Origin: DATEHQ01 sp035279525
Lineage (GTDB): Bacteria > Chloroflexota > Dormibacteria > Dormibacterales > Dormibacteraceae
DNA length: 56,072 nucleotides
Assembly (NCBI GenBank): GCA_035279525.1
Contig: DATEHQ010000155.1
Location: forward strand, 1-56,072
Direction of reading: 5' to 3'
In this document: positions 8,650 through 16,886 of the stretch, piece by piece
Layout of the letters: each line of letters starts with the position of its first letter
Numbering within the stretch: the stretch's first letter is position 1
The notes under the pieces: model-generated
Told to the model about the DNA's origin: nothing
What the model saw: the letters and a program-made list of their open reading frames with translations, nothing else
The model's database searches: none
Program-made: the position numbers and the translations under genes

Positions 8650-9122
8650 TGGCCGCGCGCTCCCGCATCCGCGTCACCGTCAACGGCTCAGAGCACGACC
8701 TGGACGCGCGCGGTGGGATAACGCTGCTCGACCTCGTGCGCGACAACCTGAGGCTCACCGGGACGAAGGAGTGCTGCGACGTCGGTGAGTGCGGCGCGTG
8801 CACTCTGCTCGTCGATGGGCGGGTCGTGAACTCGTGCCTCGTCCTCGCCACGGAGGCTGACGGGGCGGAGGTCACCACCATCGAGGGCCTGTCGAACGAT
8901 GGGCGGCTCAACGCTCTTCAAGAGGCATTCCTGGCGAAGGGCGCGGTTCAGTGCGGATTCTGCATCCCGGGCCAGGTCATGGCGGCGCAGTACCTGCTGG
9001 AGAAGAACCCTCGTCCGACCATGGAGCAGGTCAGAGAGGGGCTGTCCGGGAACCTGTGCCGATGCGGCGGATACGTTCAGATCTGCGAAGCCGTGCTGGC
9101 GGCGGCCGAGGCGGGAAGTTGA
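8649..9122 (+). CDS. Molybdenum hydroxylase 2Fe-2S (small) subunit
   Basis: This 157-residue protein has both iron-sulfur centres of the family. The plant-ferredoxin-type cluster uses C43, C48, C51 and C63 (motif C-DVGE-C-GA-C). The second, helical cluster uses C102, C105, C137 and C139 (QCGFC ... CRCG). It carries electrons from the molybdenum site to FAD. Length and cysteine spacing are normal for CoxS/XdhC-type subunits. Its stop overlaps the TTG start of the large subunit. Confidence 0.95.
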   Translation: MAARSRIRVTVNGSEHDLDARGGITLLDLVRDNLRLTGTKECCDVGECGACTLLVDGRVVNSCLVLATEADGAEVTTIEGLSNDGRLNALQEAFLAKGAVQCGFCIPGQVMAAQYLLEKNPRPTMEQVREGLSGNLCRCGGYVQICEAVLAAAEAGS

Positions 9123-11314
9123 CGGCCGGCGGCATCGGGACTCCTGTCCGGCGCTCGGGCGGCAGCGCCCGCGTCACGGGCAGCCAGCAGTTCATCGGGG
9201 ACATTCAGATCGCCGGCGTGCTCCATGTGAAGCTCGTCCACCTGGACGCCGGACACGCGCGGATCCTGTCCATCGACACCGCCGCGGCGGCACAGAGCTG
9301 CGGCGTGGAGCGCGTCGTCACAGCCGGCGATCTGCCTCAGCCGATGCCCCGCTTCGGCCCGGCTCATGAGGACAGGCCGATCCTCGCGGCCGGCGAGGTC
9401 AAGTACCACGGCCAGCCCGTGGCCGCGGTGCTTGCGGCCAGCAAAGAGGAGGCCGAGGCTGCGGCGGAGCTGGTCGACGTGAAGTACGAGATCCTGCCGG
9501 GTGTCTACAGCGTCGACGAGGCGCTCGATGCCGCGTCGCCGCTGGTCCAGGAGCCCGAGCTGCGCCCAGGCGATCCGCGGAACCGATCGAACGTGCTCAA
9601 CGAGCTGAGCTACGGCTGGGGGGACGTGGACGCAGCCGGAGCCGACCTGGTCGTCGACAACGTCTACACGTTTCCGATGGTCACGCACTTCGCCATCGAG
9701 CCCCACGCGTTCATCGCGGCGCCGGAGGACGGCGGTGTCGCGGTCTGGACCGCGACGCAGAACCCGTTCCAGATGCAGCGGATCATCGCCAGGGTGCTCC
9801 GGCTGCCCGTGTCGAAGGTCAGGGTCCGCGCGCCGGATCCGGGCGGCGCGTTCGGCGGCAAGCAGCATCCCAAGTACGAGCCGCTGGTCGCGTTCCTGGC
9901 GCTCATGACAGGTCGCCCGGTGCGGCTGCTCCTGACCCTGGAGGAAACCTTCCAGGAGGTGCGCCGCACCTCATGCCGGATCCATGCGCGGACGGGATTC
10001 CTCGCCGACGGGACCATCGCGTTCCAGGACGTACACGGCGACTTCCTGATCGGCGCGTACGCGGACATCGCGGAGCGCGTGATCGCCAAGAGCAGCTATC
10101 TCGCGTGCGGCCCCTATCGCGTGCCGGCGGCGCGAATCGTCTCGCGAGCCCTTCTGTCGCACACCACGCCGAGCACCGCGTTTCGTGGGTTCGGCACGCC
10201 CCAGGTCTCGTGGGCTCATGAGTCGCAGATCGACGACGCGGCGCGAAGGCTCGGCCTCGACCGGGTGGAGATCCGGCTGCGCAACCTCCCGCGCCAGGGC
10301 GAACCGTTCGTGCCCGGTGACACGCCGGCCGACGGGGACTGGGGGGAGGCCGTGCGCAAGGCCGCCGCCGCCATCGGTTGGGGCGACCCGCTGCCGGCGC
10401 GACAGGGGCGCGGCCTGGCGGTGGCGATCAAGGCTTCCGCCACGACCGGCGCGTCCTACGCGATCGTGAGGCTCCACTGGGACGGCAGCGCCACGGTGCT
10501 CGCCGGCACGTCGGACATGGGCCAGGGCGCCCGCACGGTCCTCTCCCAGATCGCCGCGCACGAGCTGGGCATCCCGGTCGAGTTGACGACCGTTGTCACG
10601 GGCGACACGTCGGCCGTCCCTTTCGACCTCCAGACGTCGGCGAGCCGATCGACCGTTTTCATGGGCCAGGCCGTCGCGCGCGCGTGCCAGGACATCAGGA
10701 GGCAGCTCGGGAGCCCCGCGTCTGAAGCGGGAGTGGCGGATGCGCTGCGCGCTCGCTTCGGAGAGGTGAGGGGTGAGGTGATCGGGGTGGGGTCGATGCG
10801 AAGCGAGCATCGACCGGACCATCCGCTCGGCGGCAGCCCGTCGTTCTACGAGTTCACGTGCACCGCCTCGGAGTTGGAGGTCGACATTGCGACGGGCGAG
10901 ATCCTGCTGGTGCGCCACGTCACGGTGGCGGACGTGGGTAAGGCGATCAACCCGCAGCACGTCGAGATGCAGGACGAAGGCGCCGCCGTGATGGGCCTCG
11001 GCCACACGCTGATGGAGCACGTGATCCTCGACGAAGCCGGCCGGATCCGCAACCTCGGCGCCCTCGACTACCGAATCCCGACCACGAAGGACCTCCCTCT
11101 GGAGATGCAATCGCTCATGGTGGAGAACGCGGACGGCCCCGGACCGTATGGCGCCAAGGGCGCCGGCGAGGGCGGTCTGATGGCCACCGCGCCCGCGCTC
11201 GCCTCGGCCGTGACTGAAGCCACGGGCCTCGTCATCCGCGACCTGCCCCTCACACCGGAACGTGTGTGGCGCGCGGCTCAAGAGCAAGCGGGCGGTGCGT
11301 CCACGGCCCGGTGA
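9119..11314 (+). CDS. Molybdenum hydroxylase large (molybdopterin) subunit
   Basis: This 731-residue catalytic subunit belongs to the xanthine dehydrogenase/aldehyde oxidase family. Molybdopterin motifs are GGAFGGK (242-248) and AFRGFGTPQ (from 354), the latter nearer xanthine dehydrogenase than CO dehydrogenase. The active-site base is E684 in GAKGAGEGG. The form I CO dehydrogenase loop (AYRCSFR) is absent, so CO oxidation is not supported; it should hydroxylate a heterocycle or oxidise an aldehyde. The start is taken as TTG 9119, which overlaps the previous stop (TTGA) and gives a family-like N-terminus (GTPVRRSGGSARVTG); the reading frame upstream of it lies inside the small-subunit gene. 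Confidence 0.9.
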   Translation: MTAGGIGTPVRRSGGSARVTGSQQFIGDIQIAGVLHVKLVHLDAGHARILSIDTAAAAQSCGVERVVTAGDLPQPMPRFGPAHEDRPILAAGEVKYHGQPVAAVLAASKEEAEAAAELVDVKYEILPGVYSVDEALDAASPLVQEPELRPGDPRNRSNVLNELSYGWGDVDAAGADLVVDNVYTFPMVTHFAIEPHAFIAAPEDGGVAVWTATQNPFQMQRIIARVLRLPVSKVRVRAPDPGGAFGGKQHPKYEPLVAFLALMTGRPVRLLLTLEETFQEVRRTSCRIHARTGFLADGTIAFQDVHGDFLIGAYADIAERVIAKSSYLACGPYRVPAARIVSRALLSHTTPSTAFRGFGTPQVSWAHESQIDDAARRLGLDRVEIRLRNLPRQGEPFVPGDTPADGDWGEAVRKAAAAIGWGDPLPARQGRGLAVAIKASATTGASYAIVRLHWDGSATVLAGTSDMGQGARTVLSQIAAHELGIPVELTTVVTGDTSAVPFDLQTSASRSTVFMGQAVARACQDIRRQLGSPASEAGVADALRARFGEVRGEVIGVGSMRSEHRPDHPLGGSPSFYEFTCTASELEVDIATGEILLVRHVTVADVGKAINPQHVEMQDEGAAVMGLGHTLMEHVILDEAGRIRNLGALDYRIPTTKDLPLEMQSLMVENADGPGPYGAKGAGEGGLMATAPALASAVTEATGLVIRDLPLTPERVWRAAQEQAGGASTAR

Positions 11315-13446
11315 CCTACGTCTACACGCTGGACCATCACCACGGGCTGCCCCCCGCCGAGCTCGCCTCCCTGATCGGGGGCAAGGCCGCCGGACTGACG
11401 GTGATGGCGGCCGAGCTCGCCCTTCCGGTCCCGCCCGGGTTTGCGATCACGACGGCCGCGTGCCGGGAATATCTGTCCGCCGGCTGGCCGTCCGGCCTCG
11501 ACCAGGAGATCGCCACCGCGATGCGGCGGCTGGAGGGAGCTGTCGGGCGGCGCTTCGGCGACGCCGGCAACCCCCTTCTAGTGAGCGTCCGGTCCGGCGC
11601 CCCGGTGTCGATGCCCGGGATGATGGATACCATCCTCGACCTCGGTCTCAACGAGAGGACCACGCGAGGCCTGGCCGATGCCTCCGGCGACGCCGCGTTC
11701 GCCGCCGACTGCCGCCGCCGGTTCGTCGAGATGTACACGCGGGTCGTGGGAGTCGCGACCGCTCCCGATGATCCATGGGACCAGCTGCGCGCGGCCGTGG
11801 AGGCGGTGTTCCGGTCCTGGAACAGCGATCGCGCCAGTGCCTACCGCATCCGGGAGGGCATCGCCGGCGACCTCGGCACCGCCGTCACGGTACAGGCGAT
11901 GGTGTTCGGCAACTGGGGTGCCGGATCCGCCAGCGGCGTGCTCTTCACCCGCAATCCGGCCACCGGCGAGGCCTCGCTCTACGGCGACGTCCTGTTCGCG
12001 TCCCAGGGGGAGGACGTCGTGGCCGGCGCGCACAGGACTGAGCCCGTGTCGGTCGTCGACGAGAGGTTGCCGCAGGCCGGCGCGGAGCTGCGCAGATGCG
12101 CGGAGGTGCTGGAGCGGCACTTCGCGGACCTCTGCGACATCGAGTTCACCATCGAGCAGGGAAGGCTGTGGCTGCTGCAGGTGCGCCCGGGCAAGCGGAG
12201 CCCGCGGGCGGCGCTTCGCATCGCGGTGGAGATGGCCGAGGCTCCGGGCTTTCCGCTGTCGCGTGCGCAGGCTGTCGAGCGCACGGCGGCACTTCTGTCG
12301 CACCCACCGACGGTGTCGATCGCGCGCCGATCCGGCGTTACCGCGCTGGCCTCCGGGCTGCCGGCCTCGCCCGGTGTAGCGACGGGAGAGGTCGTCACGT
12401 CCGCATCAGCGGCGGTGACGGCCGCCGACGAGGGGCGATCGGTCATCCTCGTCCGGGCGGAAACGTCGCCGGACGACGTCCGCGGCATGGCCCGAGCCGC
12501 CGGCGTGCTGACGAGCAGGGGCGGCCTGGCGAGCCACGCCGCGGTGGTTGCCCGCGGTTGGGGGATCCCAGCGGTGGTCGGCGCCGAGGCGGTCGAGGTG
12601 CGCGAGCGCGATGTGAATGTCGCGGGCCACGTCCTGAAAGACGGCGACGTCATCACCATCGACGGCAGCACGGGCGAGGTCTTCGCGGGAACTGTCGATG
12701 GAAGCACCGCGCCGGCGCCCGAGGCGGCGATCCTGGTCGGGTGGGCGCGGGAGCTGGGGATCGAGATGCCCGGCGATCCTGGTGAGCTGCCGGTCCAGCC
12801 TGGCGTTGTTGGCCACCAGGCCGGCGAGCCGGGCAACGATGACGTCGTCCGAGCGCTGCTCATCAAGGGCTCGGCCACGACCGAAAGCCTGGCCTCCGCG
12901 CTTGTGTCGAGCGGCGATCGGGTGAGGGAGATGGTCGACCGGCTGGTGGCGGACGGCCGCGTCGAGGTGCACGACGAAGCCTTCCGATTGACCCGCGAAG
13001 GCAGGGGGTTCGCCGAGGCGCGTGTGGCTGCCGACCGGCAGGCGTGGGGCGCGCGCAATGCGGAGTCCGCGCTCGAAGGGTTCCAGCCGCTCGACCGGCG
13101 GGTCAAGGACGCGGTCACCGCATGGCAGCTGCGTGAGGTCGGAGGTGCGCAGGCGGCAAACGATCACACCGACGCCGCGTACGACGCGAGCGTGCTCGAA
13201 CGTCTGGCCGGGCTGCACCACGACGCGACGACCTGGCTTCTGGCCATGAGCAATGCGCCTCGCGAGCTGGACCTGTACCGGGCACGGCTCCAGCGCGCGA
13301 TGGAGCTGGCGCGCGCAGGTGACCACCGATTTGTCGCCTCGCCCCGAGTCGACAGCTACCACAGCGTCTGGTTCGAGCTGCACGAAGACCTGATCCTCCT
13401 GGCCGGGCGCAGCCGGGCCGAGGAGAGCGCCGCCGGCCGCGCCTGA
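11311..13446 (+). CDS. PPDK-like ATP-grasp/phosphohistidine protein with winged-helix tail
   Basis: This 711-residue protein has the front of pyruvate phosphate dikinase. The ATP-grasp part has GGKAAGL (23-29), SVRSGAPVSMPGMMDT (from 92) and GVLFTRNPATGE. The swivelling phosphohistidine domain has GGLASHAAVVARGWGIPAVVG with H409. The PEP/pyruvate-binding TIM barrel that normally follows is missing. Instead, residues about 510-575 look like a winged helix (TTESLASALVSSGDRVREMVDRLVADGRVEV), and a helical tail runs to 711. Short PPDK-like proteins without the barrel are known in actinobacteria. The GTG at 11311 overlaps the previous stop (GTGA), which is preferred over an upstream in-frame start. 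It could supply phosphohistidine for the protein at 5107-6903. Confidence 0.8.
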   Translation: MTYVYTLDHHHGLPPAELASLIGGKAAGLTVMAAELALPVPPGFAITTAACREYLSAGWPSGLDQEIATAMRRLEGAVGRRFGDAGNPLLVSVRSGAPVSMPGMMDTILDLGLNERTTRGLADASGDAAFAADCRRRFVEMYTRVVGVATAPDDPWDQLRAAVEAVFRSWNSDRASAYRIREGIAGDLGTAVTVQAMVFGNWGAGSASGVLFTRNPATGEASLYGDVLFASQGEDVVAGAHRTEPVSVVDERLPQAGAELRRCAEVLERHFADLCDIEFTIEQGRLWLLQVRPGKRSPRAALRIAVEMAEAPGFPLSRAQAVERTAALLSHPPTVSIARRSGVTALASGLPASPGVATGEVVTSASAAVTAADEGRSVILVRAETSPDDVRGMARAAGVLTSRGGLASHAAVVARGWGIPAVVGAEAVEVRERDVNVAGHVLKDGDVITIDGSTGEVFAGTVDGSTAPAPEAAILVGWARELGIEMPGDPGELPVQPGVVGHQAGEPGNDDVVRALLIKGSATTESLASALVSSGDRVREMVDRLVADGRVEVHDEAFRLTREGRGFAEARVAADRQAWGARNAESALEGFQPLDRRVKDAVTAWQLREVGGAQAANDHTDAAYDASVLERLAGLHHDATTWLLAMSNAPRELDLYRARLQRAMELARAGDHRFVASPRVDSYHSVWFELHEDLILLAGRSRAEESAAGRA

Positions 13447-13500
13447 CGCCCTAAGGTTCCCTTCGCCCTGGGGCCCCCTTCCCGGAAGGAAGCAGAGACA

Positions 13501-14367
13501 TCACCCCGCTGCGCGGGGCGCCGTCATCTTGTCGTACAGCGACGCGGCATTCTTGGTCTGGATGTGATCCATCATGTATCCCTGGCCGATGTCCACCGGG
13601 TATCGGTCCGCGAAGCTCACGCGCGCGATCGTCTCCTCGCGTGACCAACCCTTCGCGATGGCGTCCGCCACTGCGCTCTCCCAGTCCATCAGCACAGCGC
13701 GCTGCGTTGCGGCATACGCCGTGGTCGTCACGGGTCCGTGTCCTGGAAGCACGTGGTCGACGTCGAGCGAGCGAATGCGGTCGAGGGCTGCGAGCCACTG
13801 TGGGATGTCAGACGTCATGAGCCACGTCTGGCAATCCATGAAGATCGTGTCGCCGGTGAGCACGACGCGCTCTTCGGGCACGTGCACGGCGATCTGGCCG
13901 GGGGTGTGGCCTGGCGTGTGAATGAGATGGAAGGTGTGGTCGCCGACGCGCAGCGTCACGTCACCGGTGAAAACGATCGTGCCCTTGTTGAGATCGCGGT
14001 AGTACGTCTCACGGTCGGGCAGCAGCGCGGCGCCTTGCGGGTCGTCCATCGGGATCGCCTCGGCCCCATACGCGTAAGGGTCGATGTCGGGCATGACCTT
14101 CATGAACAGGTCCGCGACTCCTTTGTGATGCACGACCGGGTACGCGCCCCTGAACCAGTGGTTCCCGAAGATGTGGTCGACGTGGTGCTCCGTGTTGACC
14201 AGGTAGCGGATCGGACCGTGGGACTCGGCGAGCTTTCGCATCTCCACCGCCCGGGTCGGCAGCTGTGGAGTGTCGATGACGACAACTCCGTCGGAAGTGA
14301 CCACGAAGCTCGGGTTGCAGCCGCGCAGCTTCGTATCGGTGAATACGTTCGGTGTCACTTGCTCCAT
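13501..14367 (-). CDS. Metallo-beta-lactamase-fold hydrolase
   Basis: This 288-residue MBL-fold protein has the metal motif in the form NTEHHVDHIFGNHW. The first histidine of HxHxDH is replaced by Glu (E-H-H-V-D-H). Later ligands are visible in HTPGHTPGQ, TGDTIF and LPGHGPVTT. It could hydrolyse a lactone, thioester or similar ester. ATG 14367 has a GAGGGG site upstream; the longer frame upstream is a shadow of the SDR gene. It lies 20 bp downstream of the SDR gene and is probably co-transcribed, so it may act on the product of that dehydrogenase. Substrate unknown. Confidence 0.82.
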   Translation of the reverse strand: MEQVTPNVFTDTKLRGCNPSFVVTSDGVVVIDTPQLPTRAVEMRKLAESHGPIRYLVNTEHHVDHIFGNHWFRGAYPVVHHKGVADLFMKVMPDIDPYAYGAEAIPMDDPQGAALLPDRETYYRDLNKGTIVFTGDVTLRVGDHTFHLIHTPGHTPGQIAVHVPEERVVLTGDTIFMDCQTWLMTSDIPQWLAALDRIRSLDVDHVLPGHGPVTTTAYAATQRAVLMDWESAVADAIAKGWSREETIARVSFADRYPVDIGQGYMMDHIQTKNAASLYDKMTAPRAAG

Positions 14368-14387
14368 GCGCTCGACCCCTCGCTTTT

Positions 14388-15206
14388 CTACTGGGTTGCG
14401 GTCAGGCCGCCGTCGACGGTCAGGACCTGCCCGGTGACGTAAGACGACGCTTCGGAACAGAAGAACAGCACCGGGCCGACCAGGTCCTTCGTCTCCCCCA
14501 CCCTCTTCAGGGGTATGCGATCGACCAGCTTGCCCTTGAAGACAGGGTCGGCCAGCAGCGACGCGACCTGCGGCGTGTCGACGAAGGTGGGCGCGATCGC
14601 GTTCACGGTGATGCGGTGCCTGGCCCACTCGGTGGCCCACTGGCGCGTCAGGGCGTTGATCGCGCCCTTGGCCGCGACGTATGCGGAGTAGCCGGCGTTG
14701 ATCCCCAGCTGCCCTCGCACCGACGAGATGTTGAGGACGCGGCCTCCGCGCTTGCCTTCGATCATCGCCTTGACCGCGGCCTGCGTCGGCAGCACAGTGC
14801 TTCGCAGGTTCAGGTCGACGATGCGCTCCCACTCGGCGAGCGGATAGTCCTCGGCCGCGAAGAGCGCCGTCCCGGCGCCCCCGCCGATGGCGTTGAGGAC
14901 GATGTCGAGGCGCCCAAAACGTCCCACCGTCTCGGCGACGATCCTTGCGCACTCCTCCGGGTCGTTGGCATCGCCGGCCACGGCCAGGCTCTGCGCGCCG
15001 GTGTCGCGCACCCGCCCGGCGACCACCTCCAGCGATTCGGCGGTCCTCCCCGCGACCGCGACCATCGCGCCGGCGAGGCCCATGGCCTCGGCCATCGCCG
15101 AGCCGATGCCCCCGGCGCCGCCCACCACGAGCGCGACCCTGCCGTCGAGCCGGAACAGCCGCTCGAGCGCGGGCGAGCCGGCGAACGGCGTCGCCTCGCC
15201 GCCCAT
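14388..15206 (-). CDS. Short-chain dehydrogenase/reductase
   Basis: This 272-residue classical SDR has the nucleotide motif GGAGGIG (replacing TGxxxGIG), an N-A-I-G-G segment in the position of NNAG, and the catalytic Ser (NISSVRG) and YSAYVAAK motif. The C-terminal VTGQVLTVDGGLT is the common end of beta-oxoacyl-reductase-like SDRs. It would oxidise an alcohol or reduce a ketone with NAD(P)(H). It is the first gene of a two-gene operon with the MBL-fold hydrolase and is divergent from gntR. Tandem repeats and a GntR-type palindrome lie upstream. Confidence 0.88.
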   Translation of the reverse strand: MGGEATPFAGSPALERLFRLDGRVALVVGGAGGIGSAMAEAMGLAGAMVAVAGRTAESLEVVAGRVRDTGAQSLAVAGDANDPEECARIVAETVGRFGRLDIVLNAIGGGAGTALFAAEDYPLAEWERIVDLNLRSTVLPTQAAVKAMIEGKRGGRVLNISSVRGQLGINAGYSAYVAAKGAINALTRQWATEWARHRITVNAIAPTFVDTPQVASLLADPVFKGKLVDRIPLKRVGETKDLVGPVLFFCSEASSYVTGQVLTVDGGLTATQ

Positions 15207-15213
15207 CAGCCGC

Positions 15214-15255
15214 GCGGCCTCGCGTCTATATAGAGCGGCCTCGCGTCTATATAGA
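15214..15255. repeat. Two perfect 21-bp tandem repeats
   Basis: The unit (GCGGCCTCGCGTCTATATAG plus A) occurs at 15214-15234 and again, without a gap, at 15235-15255, just ahead of the SDR start. Each copy contains TCTATATAGA, a palindrome that could also act as a -10 element on the minus strand. Confidence 0.9.
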
Positions 15256-15266
15256 AGAGACGCGAG
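15240..15266. other. 9-bp inverted repeat overlapping the tandem repeats
   Basis: CTCGCGTCT (15240-15248) and AGACGCGAG (15258-15266) form a perfect 9-bp inverted repeat with a 9-nt spacer, overlapping the second tandem repeat. It could be a protein-binding site or an RNA hairpin in the SDR leader. No function can be assigned. Confidence 0.6.
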
Positions 15267-15275
15267 GGATGGCGG

Positions 15276-15304
15276 TTGCCGGTAGATAATCGATAATCTA
15301 GGAT
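15276..15304 (+). promoter_or_regulatory. Probable gntR promoter enclosing the operator
   Basis: A -35-like TTGCCG (15276-15281) and a -10-like TAGGAT (15299-15304) are separated by 17 bp. The 18-bp palindrome almost fills this spacer, and the gntR ATG follows 13 bp after the -10. This arrangement predicts autorepression. Confidence 0.5.
15283..15300. promoter_or_regulatory. Candidate GntR operator, site 2 (best palindrome)
   Basis: TAGATAATCGATAATCTA is palindromic at 16 of 18 positions around ATCGAT. It sits in the gap between the SDR/MBL operon and gntR. Copies with 16/18 and 14/18 identity occur at 5048-5065 and 21414-21431. Confidence 0.7.
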
Positions 15305-15316
15305 GGCAGACTAATT

Positions 15317-16033
15317 ATGGCCAACCTGCGGGCCCGGTCCCACGTCGCGGAGCCCGCCATCGCGCCTCGGCTGCCGTCCGACCAGCCCATCCCCCTCCTG
15401 CGCAACGTCCTGCGCAGCCAGGTCCGCGACCTGCTGATCGAGCGCATCGTCGAGGGCTACTACAAACCCGGCGCACGCCTCGTCGAGACCCAGATCGCCC
15501 GCGAATTGGGCGTCAGCCAGGCGCCCGTGCGCGAGGCGCTGCGGGACCTGGAAAGCGTGGGCGTCGTCGAGTCGCACGCTTTCAAGGGCGCGCGCGTGCG
15601 CAACCCGACGCGGGCGGAACTGCTCGAGGCCTACCCGGTCCGGGCCGTGCTGGAGTCGCTGGCGGCCGGCGAAGCGGCGGCCAGGATCACCGACGCACAG
15701 CTCGATCAGCTCGAAGACCTGATCGACCAGATGGAGAAGGCCGCGGCGCTCGGCCAGGCCCATCGGCAGGCGAACTTCAATGCCCAGTTCCACGGGCTCA
15801 TCGTCGAAGCGGCGCAGAACAGCACTCTCGCGCGCCTCTGGCAGTTCCTGGAACCCTGGGCGCGCACCTACCTGACCGCTGCGCGCTCGGGCGTCGACCT
15901 GCATGAGCTCGCGGTGCGCCACCGCAAGATCGTCGCGCCTCTGCGCGCGCGCGATGCGCACGGCGCGGCGGCCGCCATGCACGATCACCTGATGGAGGCG
16001 GCCCGGTGGCTGCAGGACGGCACCGAGAAGTGA
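15317..16033 (+). CDS. GntR-family regulator with FCD domain
   Basis: This 238-residue regulator of the FadR/VanR branch has an N-terminal winged helix (about 30-95) with LVETQIARELGVSQAPVREALRDLE as the DNA-reading segment. A helical FCD effector domain (about 100-225) follows, with the acidic and histidine positions typical of metal-binding members (NAQFHGLIVEAAQNS, HRKIVAPLRARD, HDHL). Such proteins usually repress catabolic operons and release DNA on binding an acid or sugar acid. It lies beside the best of three matching palindromes, all in divergent promoter regions, and probably controls its own gene and about six transcription units between 3.9 and 27.4 kb. Confidence 0.92.
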   Translation: MANLRARSHVAEPAIAPRLPSDQPIPLLRNVLRSQVRDLLIERIVEGYYKPGARLVETQIARELGVSQAPVREALRDLESVGVVESHAFKGARVRNPTRAELLEAYPVRAVLESLAAGEAAARITDAQLDQLEDLIDQMEKAAALGQAHRQANFNAQFHGLIVEAAQNSTLARLWQFLEPWARTYLTAARSGVDLHELAVRHRKIVAPLRARDAHGAAAAMHDHLMEAARWLQDGTEK

Positions 16034-16067
16034 GGCTGCCTCGCGAGGAAAAGCGCCGCCTTCACTG

Positions 16068-16886
16068 ATGCCGGTGTTCGATCCCTCGCGGCAACCCGAT
16101 CCCTCGAGCGCGACGTTTGCGTTCGTCGACTCGCGCATGCTCGTTCACGCGGAGCCTGAGGTGCGCGTCCCGCGATGGTCCGAGCTGCAAGGCTGCGGTG
16201 CGATCGCGGCCGGCCCCTTCGATGTGGGACGGCCCGGCGGCCCGCCTGCGGTCGCGGTCTCGATCTCGTCGTCGGACACGTGCGACGGTCTGGAGCTGAA
16301 GGGCCTGCGAGAGCTGTTCGGGCTGCTGCCAGAGAGTGACATGGAGCTTGGCGCTCGCGCCTTCCAGACGCTCGAGTGGTCGGCCGCCCACGCGTTCTGC
16401 GGTCGCTGCGGGTCACCCACCGCATACAGCGCGACGGAGCGAGCCCGGGTCTGCCCGTCGTGCGGCGCGGTCCACTTCCCGCGGATCACGCCGGCGGTGA
16501 TCACGCTCGTGCGCAGGGGCTCTGAGATCCTGCTGGCCCGAGGGGTGCGCTTCGGCGCGAGCTTCTACAGCCTGATCGCCGGGTTCGTGGAGCCTGGCGA
16601 GACGCTGGAGCAGGCGGTCCAGCGCGAGCTGCTCGAGGAGGTCGGGATCGAGGTCAAGGACATCGCCTATTTCGGCAGCCAGTCGTGGCCGTTCCCAAGC
16701 CAGCTGATGGTCGGGTTCACGGCCAACCACGCCCGGGGCGACCTGCGGATCGATCCCACGGAGCTGACCGACGCGCGCTGGTTCCCGGTCGTCGACCTCC
16801 CCGGCCCAGGCGACATCCAGCTCCCCACCGCATACAGCATTTCGGGGCGCCTGATCCGGAGCGCGCTGGACTCGGCGGGCCGTTAG
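16068..16886 (+). CDS. nudC: NAD(H) pyrophosphatase / NAD-capped RNA hydrolase (NudC-type Nudix)
   Basis: This 272-residue protein has the complete NudC layout: an N-terminal NUDIX-like domain, a zinc ribbon with C111, C114, C129 and C132 (CGRCG ... CPSCG), and the Nudix box starting near 172 (GFVEPGETLEQAVQRELLEE). The NADH-specific motif appears as SQSWPFPSQLM just after it (usually SQPWPFP). It should cleave NADH to NMNH and AMP and may decap NAD-RNA. It follows gntR by 34 bp. Its stop overlaps the stop of the convergent oxidoreductase gene (TTAG). Confidence 0.93.
   Translation: MPVFDPSRQPDPSSATFAFVDSRMLVHAEPEVRVPRWSELQGCGAIAAGPFDVGRPGGPPAVAVSISSSDTCDGLELKGLRELFGLLPESDMELGARAFQTLEWSAAHAFCGRCGSPTAYSATERARVCPSCGAVHFPRITPAVITLVRRGSEILLARGVRFGASFYSLIAGFVEPGETLEQAVQRELLEEVGIEVKDIAYFGSQSWPFPSQLMVGFTANHARGDLRIDPTELTDARWFPVVDLPGPGDIQLPTAYSISGRLIRSALDSAGR

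Noticed and set aside
9119..11314. CO dehydrogenase (form I coxL)
   Set aside because: The AYRCSFR active-site loop is absent; AFRGFG and GAGE fit xanthine dehydrogenase/aldehyde oxidase relatives.
13447..13500. Terminator between convergent genes
   Set aside because: Only very short imperfect palindromes (such as CCTTCCCGGAAGG) are visible and no T-run.
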